From an uncultured Spirochaetaceae bacterium (GTDB taxonomy: Bacteria > Spirochaetota > Spirochaetia > Sphaerochaetales > Sphaerochaetaceae), in NCBI GenBank assembly GCA_900321635.1, contig ONWV01000016.1:1-47663 (forward strand): DNA of 47,663 nucleotides, in the 5' to 3' direction. The notes under the pieces are model-generated. The model searched no databases, had not been told where the DNA came from, and saw nothing but the letters and a program-made list of their open reading frames with translations. A program made the position numbers and the translations under genes. This document shows positions 17,110 through 24,601 of the stretch, piece after piece; position 1 is the stretch's first letter, and every line of letters starts with the position of its first letter.

Positions 17110-18469
17110 TTGCCACCTCCTTGTTCTGCTCTGTAGCGTACTTCAGGACAAACTCATCGGCCCGTCCTTCGCCACCTACGGAAGTGGAGTTGATTGACTG
17201 TACGATCTTCTCCATGCTGTCTTTTCCGAAGAAAGATCTTGCTTCATCAATTTCACCGAAGAATGCAAGGCGTCCGGTTCTGTGGCTGTCCTTTGCAAGG
17301 ACTATGACATCGTCAAACAGGTCAATGACTCTGTCAGGAGTATGGGTGATGACAATGACGATCTTACCCTGGTCTGCAACGGACCTGAGCTGAGTCATAA
17401 GCTCTCGGGCCATGACACCGTCAAGGCCTGAATCAGGCTCGTCAAGGATGAAGAGGGAAGGGTTGGAAAGAAGTTCCATGGCAATGGAGAGTCTTCTCTT
17501 CTGGCCGCCTGACAGCTTGTCCACAAAGTGTGTCTTGCTGGGAGTAAGGCCGAAGATCTCCATTACCTCATTGACGCGGTCCCTTCTTTCCTTTGCATTG
17601 ACGTTGGAAGGAAGGCGAAGCTTCGCCGTATCCAGAAGGGTATGCTCGATTGTGTCCTTTCCGCGGATGAGGTTCTGCTGTGGAACAAAGCCTACCTCAT
17701 AGATCATCTTGCGGTATTTCTCGTAGACATTGGTTCCGTTAAGAATCACATCCGCCTTTGCTTTCTCGTAACCGATAATGGCATTGAGCAGTGTCGTCTT
17801 TCCGGCACCTGAACCTCCGAGAAGAAGAACCATCCTACCCGGTTTGATGTAGAAGTTGATGTCTCTGAGAAGATACTTCTTGTGGAAGAACTCCATGACG
17901 GTCCTTTCCTGGATTCCTACTGCAAGGCCGTTGTCCATCTTGTTGATGATGTGCCTTCCGGATGCCATATCTATGGCGTCCTTCTTCAGATCCTCAACCT
18001 TCATGGACGGAACTAGCTTCTTGCTGAGACCCCAGTAAATGGCTACGGGACCACCCAGAGCGAGCCATGCCACAATCCAGAGCTTCGTTGTTTTGTAGAC
18101 CTCCACAAGTCCTGCATAGATTCTGATTTCATAGATGAGTACTATCGTAACCAGGGCCAGTACGGCAAAGTATACGATAAGAGCCATAATCGGCGATTCG
18201 ATGTAGTCACCCAAGAAGTTTATGAGAAACAGCAGGAAAGTGGAAACTGTCAGAATGCGTCCTTCTTCCTCTCTGTCCGCACATTTTGCGAGTTGGTAGG
18301 CACGTGCAAACGGGATGAAAGCCCAAAAGGATTTAACGCCGGATTTCTTGAACATTAAGAACAGACCTATTATCTCAAGAATTCCGAAGATACTGTAAAG
18401 ACCCGTATACCCTGTAAACAGATATAGCAGAAGATCAAACCAGGTCTCTATTGTCGAACTGAAATACAT
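17102..18469 (-). CDS. ABC transporter ATPase fused to an N-terminal membrane domain
   Basis: A 455-residue protein with two parts. Residues 1 to about 160 hold roughly four membrane segments, with SFWAFIPFARAYQLAK resembling the DUF5684-type small membrane domain. Residues about 190-440 form an ABC ATPase: Walker A GGSGAGKTT, Q-loop in GFVPQQN, signature LSGGQKRRLSIA, Walker B LFILDEP and the switch His in ITHTPD. The signature resembles ABCG half-transporters. Its ATG overlaps the previous stop as TAATG and its end overlaps the permease gene, so expression is coupled to both neighbours. This fusion is less usual than a lone ATPase. Confidence 0.85.
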   Translation of the reverse strand: MYFSSTIETWFDLLLYLFTGYTGLYSIFGILEIIGLFLMFKKSGVKSFWAFIPFARAYQLAKCADREEEGRILTVSTFLLFLINFLGDYIESPIMALIVYFAVLALVTIVLIYEIRIYAGLVEVYKTTKLWIVAWLALGGPVAIYWGLSKKLVPSMKVEDLKKDAIDMASGRHIINKMDNGLAVGIQERTVMEFFHKKYLLRDINFYIKPGRMVLLLGGSGAGKTTLLNAIIGYEKAKADVILNGTNVYEKYRKMIYEVGFVPQQNLIRGKDTIEHTLLDTAKLRLPSNVNAKERRDRVNEVMEIFGLTPSKTHFVDKLSGGQKRRLSIAMELLSNPSLFILDEPDSGLDGVMARELMTQLRSVADQGKIVIVITHTPDRVIDLFDDVIVLAKDSHRTGRLAFFGEIDEARSFFGKDSMEKIVQSINSTSVGGEGRADEFVLKYATEQNKEVANG

Positions 18470-19233
18470 TAATCGTTACTCCTCCATACAATCTGGTCAC
18501 TGTTGTTCTGACCATTGTTATTCTGGTTGTTACCCTGACCATTATTGTTTTGAACATTGTTCTGGTTCTGGTCCTGGTTCCTGTTGTCATTGTGGTTTCT
18601 GTTTCCGTGGTGACGCCAGTAGTTGTTACGGCCGTGGTGCTGGTTGTTCTGACCGTTGTTTTGGTTCTGGCCGTTGCCGTTGTTATTCTGGTTGTTACCC
18701 TGGCCATTATTGTTTTGACCATTGTTCTGGTTCTGACCATTATTGTTCTGGCCATTGCCCTGACCATTGTCATTCTGACCGTTGTTGTTCTGATTGTTGT
18801 CGTTTCTGCGGTCATCATTTCTGCGGTCATTGTTTCTGTGGTCGTTGTAGAAGCGAGGCTTGAGCTTCTTGGAATAGGAAACCAGCTCATTGTGATCAAT
18901 CTTATCCACATCCGGCTTGTTTCCTGCCTTCTCAACAAGGTCAATGACGTTTTCATAGCAGTGGATGAAGTACTCGATTGACTTTACGATGGTGCTCATT
19001 CTTTCGCTGACATCAGAGTCATGCATGACGGAGGAGAATCCTGAGAATTCCTCGGAAGCATGGTTTGTGGCGTTTCTGACATCGCCGATGTAGTAGTAGG
19101 AGAACAGCATGTCTCTCAGAGCCTCTTGGTCCGGACAGAGAGTGTGTGCCTTGACCGTGTTAGGATCATCTGTGGTAAGCTCCTCGATTCTGGAGTTGGC
19201 ATATGCCATCTGGTAAGCCTTTGAATCATCCAT
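18469..19233 (-). CDS. C-terminal fragment of a CARF-HEPN protein: HEPN nuclease domain plus Asn/Gln/Gly-rich tail
   Basis: This 254-residue open frame is best read as the C-terminal part of the gene upstream, shifted by one frame. Reading the same frame back past its first Met to about 19320 gives a natural continuation (YDFKPFEKYKLDD, then HYYVKFFGRGR). It holds the HEPN active-site motif R-X4-H (VRNATNHAS, bases 19060-19077) preceded by LFSYYYIGD, as in Csx1/TM1812-type ribonucleases. After about residue 130 the sequence becomes an Asn/Gln/Gly-rich low-complexity tail of about 115 residues that includes GRNNYWRHHGNRN. Its stop overlaps the ATG of the ABC fusion gene (TAATG). If translated alone from ATG 19233 it would lack the sensor domain. 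Confidence 0.6.
   Translation of the reverse strand: MDDSKAYQMAYANSRIEELTTDDPNTVKAHTLCPDQEALRDMLFSYYYIGDVRNATNHASEEFSGFSSVMHDSDVSERMSTIVKSIEYFIHCYENVIDLVEKAGNKPDVDKIDHNELVSYSKKLKPRFYNDHRNNDRRNDDRRNDNNQNNNGQNDNGQGNGQNNNGQNQNNGQNNNGQGNNQNNNGNGQNQNNGQNNQHHGRNNYWRHHGNRNHNDNRNQDQNQNNVQNNNGQGNNQNNNGQNNSDQIVWRSND
18476..18850 (-). repeat. Degenerate tandem repeat coding an Asn/Gln/Gly-rich tail
   Basis: Read on the minus strand this stretch is built from variants of CAGAACAATAATGGT-like units coding Asn, Gln and Gly. A block of about 56 bases near 18513-18570 recurs near 18680-18735 with two mismatches, showing internal duplication. Such arrays can change copy number by slippage. The opposite strand is open as a Val/Leu/Ile-rich frame, which is a by-product. 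Confidence 0.8.
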
Positions 19234-19262
19234 GTGAGGTACTCTGCCTCTTCCGAAGAACT

Positions 19263-20660
19263 TTACGTAGTAGTGGGAAATATCATCCAGCTTATACTTC
19301 TCAAACGGTTTGAAATCGTAATGGAGTTGCTGTAGTAGAAGAAACCTTTGTCGACAATGTCTTCAGGTGCGCGGGATTCAATCAGAGTCAGAGTCTGCTG
19401 CCAGAAACCTTTCTTGTATGCCCATTTGACAAGGTCGATGAATACTATCTCATCACTTTCGACAAGTGAGCCGTAGTCTTGTTTGATTCCGCTTACAATC
19501 ATTTCAAAGAAACGTTCAACAAAAGTCTCGCCCTTGAATTCCTCAACAGCCTTCAAAACATCCCTGAGACTCTTGATTCCTCTCATGATGTCAGTGACAT
19601 CGCACAATGAGATTCCGTAGTCGATGTTTCTCATTGCATAGAGTAGTTTCTCGATTTCGGGGTTTTCCAGGCCTGACTTGTGCCAGAAATCCAGAAGCAT
19701 GTCGGTCTTGCCGTACTGCAGGAAGGCTCTTGTTCCGGAAACAAGGTCAGAAATTCCGAACTTGAAAGTATCATCTGAGATGACGGCAACTGCGTCTTCG
19801 GGGTTCTTTGTTGTTGTGATGACTTTTGCAACGCTTATGTTTGCATCAGGCATTGCCTTGATCAGGTTCATCAGGTTGATCAGAACAAATGTATCCGAAG
19901 CATCATCGCTCTGGACACAGATGTACAGTTCAATCTTGTTCTTTCCTTCCGCGATTATTTCGTTCATGATTTTTGTGAAATTCTCGATGAAGGTTCCTTC
20001 CTCATCATCCTTGGCAACAGGGATGAATCTGATTTTGACTCCTTCGTTTGCCTCAAGGAGCTCAAGCTTAGCCGAGCTTTTCATTTCGCCGTAAAGCTTC
20101 TCGAATGTCCATGTGATGAATCTGGATGGATCTGCCTTGGCCTCAGGGACGGCTTCCTTCAGACCGTTTATGAAGGAATCACGCAGGTTCGCATCCTGCA
20201 TCAGATGATCGAAGAAGCGGTTGTAACGTGTTGTCTTGTCCGAGTTGTCATCGCTGTAGAAGAATTTCTCCACAAAGGCATTCACTTTGGCCTTCTCATC
20301 ATCGTTTAAGAGCTCCTGGATATCCTGCTCCTCGACGTTGACCTCATCAAGGTACTCGGCAAGTCTGTATCTTAACAGGCTGTATGTGGACATGTCCTTG
20401 ACGCCGGAGGCATAGAAGGAGCTTCCTTCCTTAAGAAGAAGAGACTTCAGTCCGTCGCCCTCGTCAAATGTGGACTTGGAACCGAATGTGACAATCTCAT
20501 CGATGACATGATGTGCAAGTACATACTTACAGCTGGCTTCAGCGGAGAGAAGGGCGTCACAGTATGAGACTTTGTCATCTTTTTCGCTGTAATAGTAGCG
20601 AAGCTTTCCACCTGAAACTCCTCCGTAGAGGGAGGTGATCAGAATTTTGTGTGTTGTCAT
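19263..20660 (-). CDS. N-terminal part of a CARF-HEPN (Csx1/TM1812-like) CRISPR-associated-type protein
   Basis: This 465-residue frame begins HKILITSLYGG, followed by a YYYSEKDD segment and DEIVTFGSKSTFDEGD near 54-69, the pattern of TM1812/Csx1-type CARF sensor proteins. A second CARF-like segment at about 205-300 has FIENFTKIMNEII and then a strand (KIELYICVQSDDASDTF) where the DxTHG motif of classical members would lie; here it is altered. The stretch LVKWAYKKGFWQQTLTLIESRAPE near 415-440 is typical of the helical region before the HEPN domain. CARF domains bind cyclic oligoadenylate or related second messengers. The last 19 codons after about residue 447 are out of frame. Its ATG overlaps the MATE stop (TAATG). 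Confidence 0.6.
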   Translation of the reverse strand: MTTHKILITSLYGGVSGGKLRYYYSEKDDKVSYCDALLSAEASCKYVLAHHVIDEIVTFGSKSTFDEGDGLKSLLLKEGSSFYASGVKDMSTYSLLRYRLAEYLDEVNVEEQDIQELLNDDEKAKVNAFVEKFFYSDDNSDKTTRYNRFFDHLMQDANLRDSFINGLKEAVPEAKADPSRFITWTFEKLYGEMKSSAKLELLEANEGVKIRFIPVAKDDEEGTFIENFTKIMNEIIAEGKNKIELYICVQSDDASDTFVLINLMNLIKAMPDANISVAKVITTTKNPEDAVAVISDDTFKFGISDLVSGTRAFLQYGKTDMLLDFWHKSGLENPEIEKLLYAMRNIDYGISLCDVTDIMRGIKSLRDVLKAVEEFKGETFVERFFEMIVSGIKQDYGSLVESDEIVFIDLVKWAYKKGFWQQTLTLIESRAPEDIVDKGFFYYSNSITISNRLRSISWMIFPTTT

Positions 20661-22057
20661 TAATTAGCCTCCTGCGTATTCGCGGTGTTGTTTTCGTTTA
20701 TATGTGTATCATCCCATTTATCAAGCACGGTACGTCTGAACCAGATGCTCATGAAAAGGATGACGAAGAATGCAAGATAGTCGGTAATCACAAGACCGAT
20801 CCACACTCCGGTTCTTCCCCAGATTCTGGAAAGAAGGAGCGTAAGAGGAATCAGAAATGCAAGTTGTCTTAAAGCAGAGTAAATCATCGTCAGATAGGAT
20901 CTCTTTGCAGGCGGGAAGCACTGTGAAAGAGAAATTGAGATTCCGTTTATGAAAAGAGAGATTGAGAGAATCCTGTACGCGTTGACTCCAAAAGTAAGCA
21001 TCTCCTGGTTTGCACTTATCATACCAAGTGCAACGTTCGGGAAAAGAAGGAGGAACAGTCCCGTGACAGACGATATTATCGACGCAGTGATGCACGCAAG
21101 TCTCTGTGTCTGTGTAAATCGCTTTTTGTTCTTTGCTCCGTAGCTGTAGCCAAGAATCGGATTCATTCCGCGAGTTACTCCGAATATCGGAAGAATTCCG
21201 AATGTGCTGATTCTGGAGAACCCTCCATAGACGGAGATTGTTGCTGTTCCGTACTGGGCCACAATTTTGTTCACAATACCTGACACAATGGATGTGGTGG
21301 CCTGGGTGAGGGCAGAAGGAACTCCTACGGAAAGAATGTCCTTGAGAACTGCACCCTGAGGTTTGAAATCCCCGCGCCTGATCGGCAGGTTCTTTCTGTT
21401 GACATAGAAGACTCCGAAAAGTCCGATAAACATTGAAATAATCTGGGCGGTGCTTGAGGCAAGAGCCGCACCTCCGACTCCCATCTTGAAAACCAGGATG
21501 AAAAGCGGGTCAAGACCCAAAACAGTCAGACAACCTGCAATCTGGCAGACCATTGGAATGAGCATGTTTCCCGAACCCTGAAGGATGGAAAACGAAATCT
21601 GGGTAAAGATTGTTCCTATGGAAAGAAGACAGATGGTGCGGATATAAATCAATCCTGCTTCTATTACAGCAGCATCGTCAGTATAAAGGCCCAGATACCA
21701 TCTGACTCCGAAAAGTCCGAAAAGAACCATTATTACCAGGGAAATCAGACCAAGAAGCATGCCGTTTGCCGCAGCTTTGGAGGACTTTTCCGGATGACCC
21801 TCTCCCAGGCTTCTGGAAATGCTGGAGTTGATACCGACTCCGATTCCGGTTGACATGGCGCCTGTAATCATCTGGATAGGGTAGGCTAAAGTAATCGCCG
21901 CAAGGCTGGCAGAGCTTATCTTTGCCACATATACTGAGTCGATGGTGTTGTACATTGCCTGCATCACCATTGCGACTACAGACGGAGCTGCCATCCTGAA
22001 TAATAATTTCCCGATGGGGTCTGTTCCCAGACGGTCCTTGGCTAGTGTTTCACCCAT
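20660..22057 (-). CDS. MATE-family multidrug/metabolite exporter
   Basis: A 465-residue, 12-segment membrane protein of the MATE family. The N terminus (DPIGKLLFRMAAPSVVAMVMQAMYN) and the ISRSLGEG, SYGAKNKKR and ALRQL segments are typical of the bacterial DinF/NorM-like branch. It exports cationic or amphipathic compounds using a Na+ or H+ gradient. It is the first gene of a coupled four-gene block with the CARF-HEPN-like gene, the ABC ATPase fusion and the ABC-2 permease. The upstream AT-rich stretch 22058-22090 has TATTAT/TATACT-like boxes on the minus strand but no clear ribosome site. Confidence 0.9.
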   Translation of the reverse strand: MGETLAKDRLGTDPIGKLLFRMAAPSVVAMVMQAMYNTIDSVYVAKISSASLAAITLAYPIQMITGAMSTGIGVGINSSISRSLGEGHPEKSSKAAANGMLLGLISLVIMVLFGLFGVRWYLGLYTDDAAVIEAGLIYIRTICLLSIGTIFTQISFSILQGSGNMLIPMVCQIAGCLTVLGLDPLFILVFKMGVGGAALASSTAQIISMFIGLFGVFYVNRKNLPIRRGDFKPQGAVLKDILSVGVPSALTQATTSIVSGIVNKIVAQYGTATISVYGGFSRISTFGILPIFGVTRGMNPILGYSYGAKNKKRFTQTQRLACITASIISSVTGLFLLLFPNVALGMISANQEMLTFGVNAYRILSISLFINGISISLSQCFPPAKRSYLTMIYSALRQLAFLIPLTLLLSRIWGRTGVWIGLVITDYLAFFVILFMSIWFRRTVLDKWDDTHINENNTANTQEAN

Positions 22058-22110
22058 AATGTAGAGAGTATAATAAATTTAGGTTTTAATATAGTTCTTT
22101 TTGAGTTATT

Positions 22111-22518
22111 TTACTGCTGAATCCAGCGGAGACTTCTAAGACACTCTTCGACTCTGAAAATGGCATCATCAAGCCTGCGGCCAGCATCGGAGAGCCTTGA
22201 CTGTACCAGGATGTCTGCAAAGAAATTATCCATCAGGTCAAAGATGGTCAGAAAGTCCCCGATGTTTATGTCCAGATTCATCTGAATATCCCTCAGTTCC
22301 CTGCAGAAGTTCTGAAGGTCCAACTTGGCATGGTAGACAGCATCTTTGGCGCGGCTTATCTTGTAATGCTTTGCCAGAGAAACAAATGATCCGCCTCCCA
22401 GAAGGTCCCAGATTCCAAATCCCTTTGCTCCTGAGATGTGACTTCTGGCTTCTTTGAGAGATATTAGTGCTCTTTCGCCCGCCGTTATGGCTTCTTCCCT
22501 TTCCCTGTCGTAATCCAT
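22111..22518 (-). CDS. Conserved hypothetical helical protein (135 aa)
   Basis: A 135-residue soluble, mostly helical protein without signal peptide. It begins MDYDREREEAITAGERAL and has a Gly-rich turn (GIWDLLGGGSFVSL) near residues 35-48, then long helices containing LDLQNFCRELRDIQMNLDINIGDF (in pieces near 66-89). I recognise this pattern from small uncharacterised proteins in Firmicutes and other gut bacteria, but no function is known to me. It stands alone, downstream of nothing and divergent from the CDF gene. Confidence 0.65.
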   Translation of the reverse strand: MDYDREREEAITAGERALISLKEARSHISGAKGFGIWDLLGGGSFVSLAKHYKISRAKDAVYHAKLDLQNFCRELRDIQMNLDINIGDFLTIFDLMDNFFADILVQSRLSDAGRRLDDAIFRVEECLRSLRWIQQ

Positions 22519-22557
22519 GACTCAAATATACATCAAAACCGATGAAGAAAAAACAGA

Positions 22558-22586
22558 TTGTGCATTGTACTGTTAATAGGTAAAAT
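22558..22586 (+). promoter_or_regulatory. Candidate promoter for the CDF exporter gene
   Basis: TTGTGC (22558-22563) and TAAAAT (22581-22586) with a 17-base spacer, 19 bases before the ATG at 22606, which has GAGG as ribosome site. Confidence 0.45.
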
Positions 22587-22605
22587 TGTCCCCGAGGCAA
22601 TTTTT

Positions 22606-23724
22606 ATGGAAAAGAAAGCACTGGACCGAAATTCTCTGATTGTCAAGTTCGCAGCAATAGGGCTTTCTGTCAATCTGATTCTTTCAGTTTTAAAGATTAC
22701 TTCCGGTTTTGTGATAGGGTCGCGTGCAATCACACTTGACGGTATAAACAGCCTTACGGATTCCGTCTCATGCGCTTTTATCATAGTCTCAGCTCTTCTT
22801 GCAAAAAAGCATGCCGATAAAGTCCATCCGTTCGGATACGGGCGTTTGGAGTATGTTTTCTCCCTTATGTTCGCCATTCTCATCATGTACTTCGGCGTAA
22901 GGTCCATTGTTGAGGCAATCAAGGATATAATCGAAGAATCTACTCTGCCGAATTACGGAATCGATACCATCATCCTCATGATTGTGTCATTGGCTTCAAA
23001 GATATGCTATGGCCTTGTTGCCCGAAAAAAGGGAAAGGAAATCCGCTCTCCCAGCCTCATCATGTCCGGAGTTGACAGTATCGGCGATTCACTTGCATCG
23101 GTTTCCATACTTGTCGGAATGCTGATGCAGAAGATTTTCTCCATCGGTATCGAGAATTACCTTTGCATACTCATCGCCATCATGATAATCCGTACGGGAT
23201 ATGAAATGATGCATGAGTGCTTCAACAAGATTCTTGGAATGCGCGTGGATCCTGAATTCGGAAAGAAAATCCGCACGATGATCATAATGCAGGAGGGCGT
23301 TCTGAATATCGCGAACCTTGTGATTCACGACTATGGAGAGGGGACTTACATAGGATCTGTGGACATACAGGTGGACGAGAATCTTACGGCATTGCAGATT
23401 AGCAGGATCTCTGCTGAAATTAAGGCAAAGGCTATAGAGATGGGCCTTAATCTGACATCCGTCGGAGTCAATGCGGTAAACCTCAGTTCCCATAGGGCTG
23501 AGAACATCCGGGACAAGGTCCTTCTGCTTGCAACAAGACATAAGAGCATAGATCGAATCGAGTCACTTAACGTGGATCTGGAACTGAAGAGCCTGTCTTT
23601 TTCTGTTGTTCCCGAGTTCGATGTTCCCGACATGGAAGAGGACTTGAAGAAATTCGAAAACGAAATAAGTAACTCTTTTCCTGATATGAAGGTGGATATT
23701 TCTTTGTCAGTTAACTCGGACTGA
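22606..23724 (+). CDS. Cation diffusion facilitator (CDF) metal exporter
   Basis: A 372-residue CDF protein with six membrane segments in the first 210 residues and a cytoplasmic ferredoxin-like domain after them. The metal site in TM2 is NSLTD (N-x3-D) and in TM5 is DSIGD (D-x3-D), rather than the H-x3-D of zinc-type members. In this family such a pattern points toward manganese or iron rather than zinc, as inference. HPFGYGRLEYV is the conserved loop after TM2. An extra C-terminal region of about 80 residues follows the usual domain. I chose ATG 22606 with GAGG upstream rather than an upstream TTG. Confidence 0.88.
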   Translation: MEKKALDRNSLIVKFAAIGLSVNLILSVLKITSGFVIGSRAITLDGINSLTDSVSCAFIIVSALLAKKHADKVHPFGYGRLEYVFSLMFAILIMYFGVRSIVEAIKDIIEESTLPNYGIDTIILMIVSLASKICYGLVARKKGKEIRSPSLIMSGVDSIGDSLASVSILVGMLMQKIFSIGIENYLCILIAIMIIRTGYEMMHECFNKILGMRVDPEFGKKIRTMIIMQEGVLNIANLVIHDYGEGTYIGSVDIQVDENLTALQISRISAEIKAKAIEMGLNLTSVGVNAVNLSSHRAENIRDKVLLLATRHKSIDRIESLNVDLELKSLSFSVVPEFDVPDMEEDLKKFENEISNSFPDMKVDISLSVNSD

Positions 23725-23745
23725 CAGGGAATATGGAGGTTTCTG

Positions 23746-24486
23746 ATGCTGTTGTCTGTTTTTTCACCGCTTTGGATTATTCTTTTCGGAGTGGATGCCG
23801 TGTTGACCGTGATTATCACGCTTCTTCTGAAAAACAAGACCATTGACGAAAAGGCACGCTTCATGACGGCTTTGGCTGTGTTCAATCTGCTGTACTGGGT
23901 GTTCTACAAGTTCATGCTGGCAAAGGAACCGACCTTTATTTTCAGGCCTATCATGGAGCTTCCTTTCCACCTTTGCAACATCAATTCAATACTGATTCTT
24001 TTCGCCCTGAACACTAGAAAACCTGCTCTTCTGAACTTCTGCTACTGCTGCGGAATACTTGGGGCCTTCATGGCAATGGCCGCACCGGATCCTGAGTTTG
24101 TGAACATACCACTTTTTTCTGGTATAAAAGGTTATGGTTACTGGTTTTATCATCATATTATCGTCATTCAGAGCGTCCTTCTGGTTTCCTCCGGATTCTA
24201 CCGTCCGAGCTATAAGGAAGTTCCAAAAAGCGCGCTGATTCTTGTGTCCATTTATTTTGTGATGTTCCTGATAAATCTTCTTCTTCGTACCCTGACAGGT
24301 GTCCCTGTGAACTACCTGTATTCATTCGGCCTTCCGGGCAATCCTGTTGTAGAAAAACTCTACCATATTTTGCCTGTGTATCCTCTTTATCTTGTTCCTG
24401 CCATCATCCCGACTATCGGACTCTGCTACGGGCTTGTTGCGCTTGGAAGAATAGGTAAGGGCGGAAAAGATACCATTCACAGCTGA
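23746..24486 (+). CDS. YwaF-family (TIGR02206) integral membrane protein
   Basis: A 246-residue protein with about seven membrane segments. The ELPFHLCNINSIL segment near residue 70 is the hallmark of the YwaF/TMEM164-like family; the HH pair in FYHHIIVIQS near 137 and NYLY near 193 also fit. The bacterial role is not established; the eukaryotic relative TMEM164 acts on lipids as an acyltransferase, so a lipid role is possible. It starts 21 bases after the CDF gene and is probably cotranscribed. Confidence 0.75.
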   Translation: MLLSVFSPLWIILFGVDAVLTVIITLLLKNKTIDEKARFMTALAVFNLLYWVFYKFMLAKEPTFIFRPIMELPFHLCNINSILILFALNTRKPALLNFCYCCGILGAFMAMAAPDPEFVNIPLFSGIKGYGYWFYHHIIVIQSVLLVSSGFYRPSYKEVPKSALILVSIYFVMFLINLLLRTLTGVPVNYLYSFGLPGNPVVEKLYHILPVYPLYLVPAIIPTIGLCYGLVALGRIGKGGKDTIHS

Positions 24487-24601
24487 AAAAAGCGTCTGAC
24501 AGCAACATTTTTTATATCATAGGTATTCCTCAAAAACCCTTCTCTTTGATACAATGGGTCAAACATTTCTATGCGTAGAAACGTAAATGGAGGAAAATAG
24601 A

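Larger units (their letters stand above)
18469..20660 (-). pseudogene. Reconstructed full-length CARF-HEPN (Csx1/TM1812-like) gene, interrupted by one frameshift
   Basis: Joining the 20660-side frame to the 18469-side frame by a -1 shift at about 19319-19323 gives a continuous protein of about 730 residues: CARF-like sensor, linker, HEPN domain with R-X4-H at about residues 528-533, and the Asn/Gln/Gly-rich tail. The junction (ATT then TAC GAT TTC) would be restored by one extra T in a short T run, so a sequencing error or a recent deletion is likelier than programmed shifting. No slippery heptamer is present. Both ends of the joined gene overlap their neighbours by TAATG. Confidence 0.6.

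Noticed and set aside
18476..18850. Repeats that could be taken for a CRISPR array
   Set aside because: Units are degenerate, in frame with a coding region and have no constant repeat with unique spacers. No array was seen elsewhere in the window.
18550..18981. A 143-residue Val/Leu-rich open frame on the plus strand
   Set aside because: It is the antisense reading of the Asn/Gln repeat region; its composition is a direct by-product of those codons and it has no ribosome site.
19317..19323. Programmed -1 ribosomal frameshift in the CARF-HEPN gene
   Set aside because: No X-XXY-YYZ slippery heptamer at the site and no clear stimulatory hairpin; a one-base deletion or sequence error is simpler.
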